A stretch of 64,000 bases of DNA, taken from NCBI GenBank assembly GCA_949752795.1, contig OX457070.1:38283185-38347184 (forward strand), written 5' to 3'. Shown in pieces: positions 52,801-63,383 of this stretch. The first letter of the stretch is position 1. Every line of letters begins with the position of its first letter. The position numbers were made by a program, and so were the translations under genes. The notes under the pieces were generated by a model that was not told where the DNA came from, ran no database searches, and saw only the letters and a list, made by a program, of their open reading frames with translations. This DNA comes from Hyperoodon ampullatus. Its lineage: Eukaryota; Chordata; Mammalia; Artiodactyla; Ziphiidae.

Positions 52801-53086
52801 GGTTCTGGCCTGGACTCCTGCCTCAGAAGGCTAGGCACTTGCCCCTTTAGTAACACCTTTGGGATGGTCAGCTCTCACCCTTCCCCGTCTGTGGCAGTCT
52901 GCCCCACCTCTTTGGGCCAGGCATTCTGTAAAAGGGTTTATTGGGCTTCCGGTGTATAGATCCTAATTTGTTTTTCCAGCTTCGGGGGACCCTCCTTGGT
53001 CCTAGCATTCTGGGATTTCAAGAGCAAATCCATGTTCCCCTAGTCCATTTCCTCTGTATATGCAGAGCTTTCCATCATCCCCCTTC

Positions 53087-53288
53087 TTTTTTTTTTTTTT
53101 TTTTTTTTTTTGCAGTACGCGGGCCTCTGACTGTTGTGGCCTCTCCCGTTGCAGAGCACAGGCTCAGCGGCCATGGCTCACGGGCCCAGCCACTCCACGG
53201 CATGTGGGATCTTCCCGGACCGGGGCACAAACCCGTGTCCCCTGCATTGGCAGGCGGACTCTCAACCACTGTGCCACCAGGAAAGCCC
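53087..53288 (-). mobile_element. CHR-type cetacean SINE, copy 4, abutting the +58 enhancer core
   Basis: This minus-strand copy has 25 T at 53087-53111, then gcagtacgcgggcc, and its 5' head ends at 53288. An internal deletion of about 15 bp joins two copies of the direct repeat CAGGCTC (gagcacaggctcagcgg). No target-site duplication is visible: the left flank ends ccatcatcccccttc and the right flank begins caacagttgc. Its head end lies 12 bp from the enhancer GATA motif. Confidence 0.95.
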
Positions 53289-53520
53289 CAACAGTTGCTT
53301 TTATCGAAGTCCCCGTGGAATGGTTTGGCCTTTGATTGGGGTGGGGGTGAGGGTGGGTTGGAAGAGGAGTGAGATCTCCAGGTCCGTGGCCTTTCGCTTA
53401 GGTGGCCTCTTTCAAAAGGGTCTCTTGTCGGTGGAGAATTTGATTTGATTACTCAATGGGAATAAAATGATTTGTATGCCATGGCAGGTGGACTAGATCA
53501 TCCCTCCCCAAATTGTAAAG
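53289..53520 (+). promoter_or_regulatory. BCL11A: Orthologue of the BCL11A +58 erythroid enhancer core
   Basis: The sequence AACAGTTGCTTTTATC at 53290-53305 is what I remember of the GATA1-bound core of the human +58 DNase site. The match continues through ggtttggcc tttgattggg, the G-rich gtgggggtgagggtgggt, gtggcctctttc, tcaatgggaataaaatgatt and tgtatgccatg. In human erythroid cells this element drives BCL11A and is needed to repress gamma-globin. Its distance from exon 2 (about 49 kb) fits the human layout. The GATA motif is antisense at 53301-53306 and reads CGATAA, where I recall TGATAA in human. The upstream boundary is the SINE at 53087-53288. Identity is from memory, but the ordered match is long. 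Confidence 0.85.
53301..53306 (-). promoter_or_regulatory. GATA site of the +58 core (CGATAA)
   Basis: The plus strand reads TTATCG. The GATA core is intact, but the base 5' of GATA is C instead of the A or T preferred by GATA factors (WGATAR). Confidence 0.75.
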
Positions 53521-53814
53521 GAGGTGAGGGCTCCCCTGTCTGCACTCCCCCCACCTCATCACTATCCATCCATTTTTCATCTGTCCATCTGTCCATCCAT
53601 TGGTCACATACAGGCGCCTATCAGCATAGTAGCTTAGAATCTGCATTCCCAATTGACCCCTCCCCCCAGCCTCACGTTCCTTGATCTGTTCTCTCCCTCT
53701 TTCCTTTTCTACTGATCCCAACTTCCTCTTGGGAAAGGGGCTGATGACCTCATTTCTGCTGAGGTGTAACTAATAAATACCGGGAGGCATGTGTTTCATT
53801 TCACAATAAAATGT

Positions 53815-53935
53815 ACGTACTTACTCTGTTCTAAGTACGTTACAAATATTAAGTCATTTTACTTTCATAACAACCCTATTAAGCAGATACTATTATTCTT
53901 CCCATTTTACAGATGAGTCAATTATTTAATTCCAG
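53815..53935 (-). mobile_element. MIR SINE fragment, minus strand
   Basis: The order is ttactctgttctaagtacg, cataacaaccctattaagca, gatactattattcttcccat and tttacagatgagtcaat: a reversed MIR end. Confidence 0.7.
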
Positions 53936-54179
53936 CTAAAGAAATAAAGTTTGGTGGTGAAACATTAGGAATGAGCCAGGAGTATTTGTCATCACAGAAG
54001 CAGTCTGTATCTCCCCCAGGCTGGCTTTGCCAATTGGAGATTAGGTAGTTAGAATGAATACTCTTCCTCCCCTTTGGTATTTCATCTCAGCTAGCTCTGG
54101 GCCATTTCCACTCTCCTCTCCCCGTACTCCCATCTCTGCAAAAACGGCACAAGATTTATAAGACATTAGGGAATTAGAG

Positions 54180-54290
54180 ATAATTTATTCTAACTTCCTT
54201 GTTTACCGTGGGGCAACTGAGGTCCACAGTTGGGTCATGAGACCCAACATGGTCACCCGGCCAGGTGGTGGCAATGCACAGGCGAGAAGC
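54180..54290 (-). mobile_element. Possible MIR-family fragment, minus strand
   Basis: Weak match: taccgtggggcaactgaggt, gggtcatgagacccaacatg and gtcacccggccaggtggtgg. Confidence 0.4.
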
Positions 54291-55244
54291 CAGTGCCCTC
54301 AGCTCCCAGCCTCACATCTTCCCACGCTCCTGTGCCACTGTCAGCACCACCCTCCCCCTGCCTCATGCTTCCTTAGTCTATATAGCTAAGGGATCTGTTG
54401 CCCCAGGAGTACGGGTGTGTTCAGGCATCTTAAGTGATGTAGGCATGCCTCACTCACGGGGCTTCACTTTCTCAGCTTATTGCCAGTAGCAGTCTCTGTT
54501 CTGTTTCCTTCAGCTTCTTCCCCTTGAGTTGTTGTCTTTCTATTTATGGTGGCTGCCCCTTCTTTTTTCCACTCTCCCTCCACTCACTGTGTCTTCCCTC
54601 AATCTGCCTCTGCCACTGCCTGGGGCCACTGCAGCTCCAGTCTCAAGGCTCCAGCTCCTTCACCGATCCTTCTGCTTCCTGGTCACCTGTTGACCCCCAG
54701 CCCTGCCCTGTCACAGCCAGTGAGGGTCGGGGAGGGGGAATCTTCCCGTCTTCCCCTGATTCTCTGCTGTCCACAGCACTGGCCAGCAGCTGAGGGCCCT
54801 TCTGAGGGAGACCTTGGTGTTGTCTAACTTCCCAAGGCCTTTTGGCAAGTTAGAAATTATCTCCAGGACCCTTGGCTGCTGTACAACTACCAGGTCTACT
54901 AGTAGGTCAACCACCCTGCTTTCTGACCTAGGGGGGCTCTTAGGGCTCTCAACACCACATTTAATAGTTACCCCTGACTCAGCAGGGGTCTCAGTCCAAA
55001 TGAATGCCCGTTATAAAAATCTTTTGGGGTCACTTCCCATCACTCCCTTAGAATAGTGGCAAGGTTTCTTCTTGGAATAAGATGACATTTGGTAATTGAA
55101 CCAAACAGATGGCTGCGATACAGGCTTTGGAGCTGTACTCCTCGGGGAATGGGGTGGAGATGGGGCAGGCTGTAGGGTGACAAAATGGGGACTCCCTAGA
55201 CTCTCAAACTCAGAACCTTTTCTGTGTTCTCAAAACTTGAGTTG

Positions 55245-55775
55245 CTCTGGATATTTATCTAAGGGAAATGAAGACATGCATTCATACAAACACATATACA
55301 CAAATGTTCATTGTAGCATTGTTCCCAATAGTCAAAAAGTGGTAACAACTCAAATGTCAATCAATAGGTGCATGGATAAACAAAATGTAGTACAGCCATA
55401 CAATGGAATATGCAATATAAGAATGAAATAGTAATACACCCAACAACATGGATGAATCTCAAAATCATTCTGCTCAGTGAAAGAAATTAAGAAAAGGTTT
55501 AATGCTGTGTGATTCCATTTTTGTAAGATTCTGGAAAAATCAAAACTAGAGTGATGGGTAGTAGATATATGATTAAATGGGGTCAGAGGATTAGGGGAGG
55601 GGACTGGCTGCAAAGGGGCATGAGAAAACTTTTTAGAGTGATGGAAATGTTCTCTATCTGATTTTGGTGGAGGTTATACCACTGTATACAATTAGCAGAA
55701 TTCATAAAACTGTACACTTAAGTTGGTGACTTTTATTGTATGTGAATTATACCTCAATAAAGCTAAAAAATGAAA
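55245..55775 (+). mobile_element. L1M 3' end (end of ORF2 plus 3' UTR), non-coding remnant
   Basis: The order tgttcattgtagcattgttc, aaaaagtggtaacaactcaa, tgcatggataaacaaaatgt, acaatggaatatgca, acaacatggatgaatctcaa, gactggctgcaaagg, tgtacacttaagttggtg and aattatacctcaataaagct matches old mammalian L1 3' ends. It is 5'-truncated and carries stops and indels. Confidence 0.85.
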
Positions 55776-56568
55776 ACCAACCACTTGAGTTGGACTATCA
55801 CAGAAGGCTGTCTGTCTGTCTCTAGCCTTTAACTGTCTGCGTCATCTCAAGACTCCAGCCGTCTCTGAAGGGGGTGGGGGGCACACTAAAGTACATTTCA
55901 GGGAACTCAGAATGCTCTTTCAATTCGGAGATTTCATGGAAGTTGGTAATGTCTGGGAGAGAGACAGAAGCAGACTGAGATGATGTTTTCCACCACGAGC
56001 AGAGCACGTGTACTTATGTGAAAAATGCGTGAGCACTTGTGAGTGTTTGAGGCGAGAGACAGTAAGAGGAGAGGTTTATTTCATAGAATTCTAGAGGGCT
56101 TTAAAAGATGAAAGGGGAGAACATGCCTGAGTCAGTCTTGCTCATTGATATATCTTCTCCTTGTGTGGAGATCCCAACTGTGTGACTGTCCGGTGAATTC
56201 CTGTAGAGTGAAAGTTTTTGTTTGTTTTTAACATCCATCTCTCTCTCCAAATTGTCTCTCATGCAGTTTCCAAGGTAGTCAGCATTCATGTGATATCTGA
56301 ACTTTCCTCATTCATCTGGCAGACGTGGGGAGAATGCCTTTTCTGAACCCAGCTCTGTGCTAAGGCTGCCATAGATTTAAGTCCTTACGTGGAAAACTTC
56401 TGTGCATGTGTAGTGTTGGGTTGCATCTGGCCACACGGCCTTATTCTGGGACTTGACTGTTAGGGGGCTTTGATATGAACAGTCAGCCCAGGCTGGAGAA
56501 TTGAGGGCAACATTTCAAATAGTACTTACATTAGCTGCTGCCTTCGTTTTTGCGGGACCTTCCCTTTA

Positions 56569-56585
56569 CCACACCCAATAGATAA
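56569..56585 (+). promoter_or_regulatory. CACCC box next to a GATA motif
   Basis: CCACACCC (KLF-type) at 56569-56576 is followed 3 bp later by AGATAA at 56580-56585. Paired KLF1/GATA1 motifs are typical of erythroid elements. It lies 3.3 kb downstream of the +58 core, in the interval that contains further erythroid sites in human. Function is inferred. Confidence 0.35.
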
Positions 56586-57079
56586 GGCGGCCAAGAACAT
56601 CCATGTTTCCTGCTCGCTGGCATCAAAGCGAAGTCCTTTTTAGTGGTGCTGGATTCAAAAGAATATTAAAAATATGTTTTTAGAGCTTAGGGTTTTGCAT
56701 TCAGGGTGTGCTTCTGCTGAGCTTAACTTCTTTGCAACTGACCGAGGTTGAAATAGAGCTAGAGGATTGTACAAGCTTAAAGATGGGTTTCCCATAAAGA
56801 TGTTATTTTTTGGTAACTGACAGCCAGACTCAGTCAACCTGGCACACATTCTGGTTGGTGCATGTGCTTCACTTCTGCTCTCTCTAGGGTGTGGGGTGGC
56901 TGTTTAAAGAGGGTGGATATTAATGCTAATCTTTGTGTAGCATAACAGGTTACTGCCACTTGCCTTTTTTTATCTGGAAATTCAAGCAGATATCAGAAGG
57001 GAACTGTTTGTGGCTACAGAGATGGTTAAAATTGTCATTATGAACAGAAAAGATACTTGGAAAAGTAACTTTCCTTTTA

Positions 57080-57640
57080 GGAAGGCAAATCAGTCATTTA
57101 ACCACTATTTGTTGAGTTCCTAGGATATATGTATATCATATATCACATGCTATGCTGGATCCTTTGAAGTAAAACAAAAATAAGTAGAAGACAGAGTCCC
57201 CACACTTAAGAAGCACACTGGAAAGAAGTAGAATTAAGAAGAGGCACAGAGAGGTAACCAGTGATGTAAGGACTGGTTATGAGTCCAGGTGGTGCAGGGA
57301 ATGAGTGCTCCTTAAGGTTGGGAAGGGAAGAGATTGATTCTTTATACTAAGGTGACTAGTAGACCTTTAGCTGGGACTTGAAGTATGAACAGGATTCCAG
57401 GAAGTCGAAGAGGAAGAAGAAAAGCCTGAAAGGGAATGAGAAAGGAAGGGATTTTTACTTGAGCAGAGTATTTTCCTTGGTGCATAGAGGGAGCTAAGCC
57501 TGGAATAAAAATTTAGGGAGGGACTATGGAGCTCTGTGGATGCTTAAGGCGTTGGACCATATCCTGTAGACCATGGGAGGCTGTCAATCTTCTGAGCAAA
57601 GGATGGAGGCAGCATTCTAGGATGACGTAAATTAAGGACT
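57080..57640 (-). mobile_element. L2-like fragment, minus strand
   Basis: It opens with accactatttgttgagttcc, continues through ctgggacttgaagtatgaac, aggattccaggaagtcg and ggaccatatcctgtagacca, and ends near tgggaggctgtcaatc. This is the same element type as at 38.6-39.4 kb. Confidence 0.55.
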
Positions 57641-59340
57641 CTCTCCAGAGGAAGGATGGGGCCAGTTGTTGGGATTCTCTCTTTAATGTCCTTCATGCTG
57701 AGTTCTCCCCTTTGACAGATATGTTCTAGAGGATGGAATGGTTGACTGTAGGGTTTTCACAAGCAGAATGGAACCAAACATTGTAGGAGACTAGCAAATC
57801 AGTCTGTTATTAGTGTAGAGTCTCGGAAAGTTTTCATTTCACCCCTATTGTGAGTGGGGAGAGGACAGGAATGAAGTTTGGAATCAAGAGCCCGTTGGGT
57901 TCCCAGTGGACCCGTGTCCCTCTCCTCCAGACCATCCATGTGGGGAATTGTTCAGGGCATGGTTAGTTTTTCATGATGGCATTTATCATTCAGATGGTGT
58001 GTGATGAAATAAGGCAGGCACCAAATTCACATCCTTACGAACTCTCTTTAATAGCACCCTCCTACTTTGGGGATTTTTAAAGCTAGCCTGAATTTGAATG
58101 AAGCTTTGTGGATGATGTTAGAGGAGAGTTGATAAAAGGAGTATTAGATAGGCATTTGGGAGGGAAAAGGAGGTCTAGGGGCTCATGAGATTAGCCAGGG
58201 ACACACAGAAACTCAAAAGGAAAGCAGAGATCCTAGTGAACCCAGAATGTTCTAGAGGAGGACTAGCCTCTGTTAGGATTTGAAATGGTCAGAACACCTT
58301 TTCAGCCTCCTTCATGGGACTTCCTCCTCTAGCCAGAATTTTCTTTTGTGACAGGTGCTGGTCAGACAAGTGTTTTTGTTTGTGGTTGGTCTCTTGGCAT
58401 ACAGCATGGCTCCTTGTCCTGGACAATGAGGAGGGCATTTTAGCAGCAGGCAGGGTAGCTCTGTGCACTGCCAAGGAATATAAGCTTCTAGGAGACTTGG
58501 TGGCTTTGGAGAAAAGCTCACAGTGGCAGAAATTAATTAGAAAGTAGAGTAGAACCGACTTCCAAAAGCTGGTATTATGTGGATCTGGATGTGCTGTGGG
58601 CCAAATGACAAAAAGGAAATGGAATGAGAAATGGTGTAAACGACTAACAAGGACCCTGTTGGCAGGGGGACTGCTGTTGACCAGCTCCCCGAAGTGAATG
58701 TAGTTAGGTGTTTCCACTTTATCTTCCCCAGACTCTCTGAAGCAACAGTTTCATTAGGGTCTAAGACTTCCTTCAGGAACCTCTTGGTCACCTATTGTTT
58801 ATGACCAACAGCAATTTTTTTCTTTCTTTCTTTCAAGATAAATTAATTTGGGGTGGTAGTGACTTCAGGCTGATTTTGACTCTTTGGCTACTGGTTTGAA
58901 TTTTTTTTTGTTATTATTTTCACATCGACCAAAGCTAGAAAAGTTTCACTGAATCCCCCTGCAATATAGATGTTTCCTTTCATCGGGGAAGCCAACTATT
59001 TACAGCCATAACAAGGTTTACGCTGAATTGTATAATTGATACTGACTTCTGTGTCAGCAAAAAAATGAAACAAAAGCTGATCATAGATGACGTTACCTAA
59101 ATGACGGTACCTACGTGTGTCCTTCCTTTCACATTTGCTGTAATCTTGTTACGGCATTGTCCTATTACCTCAAATACTGTCATCTTTAAACGCTGTCAGA
59201 TCATAACTGGATTGCCAAGCACAGAGGACAGGAATCAGCGAGAAGTCAGTGGAGTTTCCCAGCACACCCCAGAGACGGGCTTCTTTCCCCTCGCGTACGT
59301 TGAATTCTTGGAGAAATTGTTTAGTTAAAATGATGACTCA

Positions 59341-59548
59341 GGGCTTCCCTGGTGGCACAGTGGTTGAGAGTCCGCCTGCCAATGCAGGGGACACGGGTTC
59401 GTGCCCTGGTCCGGGAGGATCCCACATGCCGTGGAGCGGCTGGGCCCGTGAGCCATGGCCGCTGAGCCTGCGCGTCCGGAGCCTGTGCTCCGCAACGGGA
59501 GAGGCCATAACAGTGAGAGGCCCACGTACTGCAAAAAAAAAAAAAAAA
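59341..59548 (+). mobile_element. CHR-type cetacean SINE, copy 5 (plus strand)
   Basis: The only plus-strand copy. It begins gggcttccctggtggcacag, includes the B-box-like gggttcgtgcc (59395-59405), and ends cgtactgc plus 16 A. A target-site duplication GATGACTCA(GG) flanks it at 59332-59340 and 59549-59557. Confidence 0.96.
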
Positions 59549-59826
59549 GATGACTCAGGTGTCTTTTACAGGCTTTGATGAAATAGCCAAGTTCACTCCT
59601 TGTGTTCCTAGACGGAAAGAAAGAGTCTCTTCCAACAGCCAATGAGACAGACTCTTCCAGGATAATGTTAATGTTTCTGCACAATGGGAATGCATTATAA
59701 GTATTATTATTGTGTTTTTTTAAAACCAGCTCAAAAGTAATAGCAAAGAGAGGTCTCTGTGTGAGAGTTTAACATCCAATTATTCTTTATAATGTTTCCC
59801 CAGATTTGGTTAGGGGACTCCATTTT

Positions 59827-60036
59827 TTTTTTTTTTTTTTTTTTGCGGTACGTGGACCTCTCACTGCTGTGTCCTCTCCCGTTGCGGAGCACAGGCTCCG
59901 GACGCGCAGGCTCAGCAGCCATGGCTCACGGGCCCAGCCGCTCCGCGGCATGTGGGATCCTCCCAGACCGGGGCACGAACCCGTGTCCCCTGCATCGGCA
60001 GGCGGACTCTCAACAACTGCGCCACCAGGGAAGCCC
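59827..60036 (-). mobile_element. CHR-type cetacean SINE, copy 6
   Basis: A minus-strand full-length copy with about 20 T, gcggtacgtggacc, ending ccaccagggaagccc. A perfect 13-bp target-site duplication GGGACTCCATTTT lies at 59814-59826 and 60037-60049. The following sequence (gagatgggaaaactgagtca) looks like a MIR fragment that the SINE entered. Only 278 bp separate it from copy 5, which is in opposite orientation. Confidence 0.96.
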
Positions 60037-60119
60037 GGGACTCCATTTTAGAGATGGGAAAACTGAGTCATAAGACGCTTAGAGGTAGACATCATTGGAC
60101 AGCTGGAGTCGGGAACATT

Positions 60120-61853
60120 CCTGTCTTATGTTTGTGCCATATGTCCATGTTCCTCTCATATATTTAGACCAAATTCTTATCCAGATTTCTCATAAAGTGT
60201 TCATAAATTTCCAGTCTTCACTTTTCTGTAGCTTCCTTAGTTAGAATAGCTGATAGAGAAATGGCTGCATTGAAATTAATCCTCTTGCTTTTTGCATTCC
60301 GTTGCTCATAAATAAGGGAGTGAGAAACGGTTACTTTGAACGCCCTTATTAAGGCAGGTTTGGCTGCCAGAGAGTAGGGCAAACTGAAGGGGATGGGCTA
60401 AGACATCTTTTTCATGCCTCTTTTTTTTTTTTAACTTTGGCTTTTATAATGGTATAATTTAGTTTTTCCTTAATCTGATTCTGTATTCATTTTTTAATAT
60501 ATAATGTTGATTAGTATGTTCTATTATTTATAGCCCTCCAGAAGGATCCCAAGGGAAGGTAATCTCCATTTGAGAAGACGATTTCCCAATTTCCATACAG
60601 ATGACGAAAGAGTCACTGCCCACTGCATGCCACCCACCCCTTGCCCCCTGCTGAGTTTTCTTCTTACCCTCTCAGTGTGGGGCATTGTGGGCCGCAGATA
60701 CCCGAAAGCCTAACTGGAGATGCAACATGGGATGTGCTGACATTAACGCAAAAGGACTGCCTAATTGACTTGCAAAATATAGGTTAGGGAGTTTTATGGG
60801 ATATCAAATTATCTTATTCTTTCTCTGATTAAAGACAAAATATTATATTAAGTAGATCATTACATGGGTAAAAGGTTAGAACTTCGCACACTTAGAGGTG
60901 TAGCCTGGCTTTCCCCATCCTGCCTGTGGCAGAGGCTCGTGGTGAGTAACTGATCGAAGGCGGGCAGATGCCTGTTCGTAGAACTCTGAACTGTCTGAAT
61001 AGTCAAGTTAGATTTATAGGAGGGACGTTTGCCTTAGCTTTGAATTTCCTGAGTCCTTTTAATTCTGATAGAATAGTAATCTTAAAATTAAATTTTAATT
61101 TGTTCTGATTCCATTTCTTTTAGCAGGGAAAGGGGTGAATACCTGAAAGGGGGAATACAGGGCGAGAGCAGTGGCCAGGTTTGAGAGATGAGTGGCTTCA
61201 CAGGGTTTTGGGCAGAAATGCCACTCCGTGTAGGGGTGTGGTCATGTTGAGACTATGGGCTGCTTCTCTGTCATACCATGATGCCTTGGTCCACCACCTA
61301 ATGCTTTTAATGATGCCTTAGTCAACAGTCTAATGCTATAAAGGTCTTCCTGAAAGACATTCCAGACCCAGTCCTGTTGTCGAGTTGGAGCTTCCATGTG
61401 TCTGATAATAATCTACCAGCTAATCCATCATGCTGCCCACTTCCGTGCAAAATGTGTGTGTGTGTGAGTGTGCACATGAACGTGCATGTGTAGTCTAAGC
61501 ATAGCTTTCTTGAATTTCTCACTCACTTCAGTACTTAACGGTACATATGTCCATAAAGTGGACTTTCAGCATTTGGCCACTGCGTTCTCTCTCATTGTGT
61601 GGGAAGAAGGCACGGGTGCCCAACTGGAGGTGGGTCAAGGTGGGCTGGCAGAGCTGTGATTGATGTCTCCATTTGATGTGTAGGGGAGAGAGCGAGTCAC
61701 AAGCCATTCTCTGCAAATGAGCCATGGTCCACCTGCAGAGCTGTAACCCTGAAAGCCCCAGGACTGACCTCCCCAGGAGGTCTTGACTTTCAGCAGCCTT
61801 TCAGTCTAATCCATTTCAGAATGGAGAACAGCTTGCCACTGTCCTTTACTCTT
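60120..61853 (+). other. BCL11A: BCL11A intron 2, segment between SINE copies 6 and 7
   Basis: Mostly AT-rich noncoding sequence with a TG repeat at 61452-61490 and a T run near 60421. I see no gene or recognisable transposon. Confidence 0.5.
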
Positions 61854-62076
61854 TTTTTATTTGGTTTTTTTTTGGTTTTTTTTTTTTTTTTTTTTTTTTT
61901 GCGGTACGCGGGCCTCTCCCGTTGCGGAGCACAGGCTCCGGGCGTGCAGGCTCAGCGGCCATGGCTCACGGGCCCAGCCGCTCCGCGGCATGTGAGATCC
62001 TCCCGGACCGGGGCACGAACCCGTGTCCCCTGCATCGGTAGGCGGACTCTTAACCACTGTGCCACCAGGGAAGCCC
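61854..62076 (-). mobile_element. CHR-type cetacean SINE, copy 7
   Basis: A minus-strand copy with a long T-rich tail interrupted by GG. It lacks about 16 bp of the usual tail-proximal unit: gcgggcctctcccgttgcgg joins two copies of the direct repeat GGCCTCTC. A perfect 15-bp target-site duplication CTGTCCTTTACTCTT lies at 61839-61853 and 62077-62091. Confidence 0.96.
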
Positions 62077-62162
62077 CTGTCCTTTACTCTTGATTTGCTG
62101 ACAAAGCAATGGTATTAGAAACTTGGGTAATATGGAAATAGATCCCTATATATATTAAACAT

Positions 62163-62215
62163 CTTGTGTGTGTGTGTGTGCGCACGTGCATGTGTGAGCA
62201 CATGTGGGTGTGTGG
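62163..62215. repeat. (TG)n with GCGCACGTGC interruption
   Basis: Alternating TG units broken by a CG-containing stretch with an E-box CACGTG. Confidence 0.8.
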
Positions 62216-62379
62216 AAGGAGAGAACCAGAGCAGAGGGTTGGAGAAAGAAAGTAGGGAAAGTAACACTAAAATGTGCAGTATCATTCCCCAGCCTCCCGA
62301 AAATGGGGATCTGATGTAGCAATATGTATTTCTAAGAGAGGACAAAGCCATCTATTGGGTGAAGGGGTTTGTCTGGGGG

Positions 62380-62480
62380 GACCTGGAATTGCTGTGTGAC
62401 CTTAGGGAAATACTTGCCTTCTCTGGGTTGAGCTCAGCCCATTGTTCACAAGGGGCAGTGCTGGTATTTATAGACCATGT
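62380..62480 (+). mobile_element. Possible MIR fragment
   Basis: gctgtgtgaccttagggaaa, then tacttgccttctctgggttg, resemble the MIR core. Confidence 0.4.
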
Positions 62481-63370
62481 TTGACTGTCCCGAGTGAAAG
62501 ACAGCTTCACTTCTCACCTCAGAATAGCAAGCGTTGTTTCTCATATCTAGGTTGCTGGGACAGTTTCCTAGGAACCTAATGCTCGGCAGCTTTGTGACGT
62601 TGGAGGGAGGGTTTTTCTTTTTAAATGACTTGGTTGGTTTTTGCCACTTTTCACATTATTTCCCAAGTCTGGGGTTTGTCTTATTTTCCCTCACAGGCAG
62701 AATCTAAATGGTCTTGGTTTGGTTTTGCTTTGTATTTTTTTTTTTTTTCAGTTAGCTTAAATGTACCAAGGGCTTTCCTGGGACTGGTGTCTGGAGGCCA
62801 ATGGCCAAGCTGACAGCAGCATGATGTCGGTGGAAGCCTGGGGTTAGCTGCCCACTGTGCCTGTTGAGGAGGCTGGCTTTGGGATTCTTGCTGGGGTTAC
62901 CTTGCTCCACCCTGCCTGGTTGCTGTGACTTTAGCTCATTCTGGGTTTGTGTGAATTCATCAGTCTGACCTATGGCATCCCACCCCATTCCATCCCATTG
63001 CATTCCATAAGCCAACAACTGCAAGACCAGGCTCCCAATACCCTCAGCTTCCTGCATTTGTGTGCAGGTCTGCTTAGGGAATTGGGCTTTGACCTTGAGA
63101 TCAGTCCACTTGGGAACTATGGCGGCAAGGGATAGCTGTTCTTCCGGGCTGTCCCTTGTTGTTTGGGGGTGGGGTGTGTGTGTGCACATAATTTTTATAT
63201 TTCCTATTTTGATTCAAATACTGGTCTCTTTTTTTGGCCAAGTCTTAGGCAAATGCCACAGAGGGTTTCTTTTTGGCTTGAACTTGATGAGATTGAGATG
63301 AACTTGATGAAATAAACGCAAATTTATGCACACATGGTCATGGACAGATCACCACCACTCCCTCTCCCCG

Positions 63371-63383
63371 CCCCCCCCCCCCC
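63371..63383. repeat. C13 homopolymer
   Basis: A run of 13 C after CTCTCCCCG. Length may be unreliable in the assembly. Confidence 0.85.

Larger units (their letters stand above)
41592..53086 (+). other. BCL11A: BCL11A intron 2, segment between SINE copies 3 and 4
   Basis: Noncoding sequence with polypyrimidine tracts (42.4 and 45.7 kb), an L2 fragment (48.05 kb), MIR fragments (46.9, 48.4 and 49.8 kb) and a GC-rich non-repetitive stretch at 48.6-50.3 kb. The GC-rich stretch produces many spurious open frames. By distance from the +58 core, the counterpart of the human +55 element should lie at roughly 50-51 kb, but I could not identify it by sequence. A triplet ATTATCATCATC run lies near 51630. 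Confidence 0.6.
53521..59331 (+). other. BCL11A: BCL11A intron 2, segment downstream of the +58 core
   Basis: Noncoding sequence with MIR fragments (53.8 and 54.2 kb), an L1M end (55.2-55.8 kb) and an L2-like stretch (57.1-57.6 kb). GATA-type motifs occur at 56580 and 58130-58151. The counterpart of the human +62 element is expected around 57-58 kb from spacing, but I could not identify it directly. Confidence 0.6.

Noticed and set aside
59806..60073. Recurrent frames with MAHGPSRS or GAQTRVPC-like residues at 33.1, 39.7, 41.4, 53.1, 59.8 and 61.9 kb
   Set aside because: They are the same reading frames through each CHR SINE copy, not a gene family.
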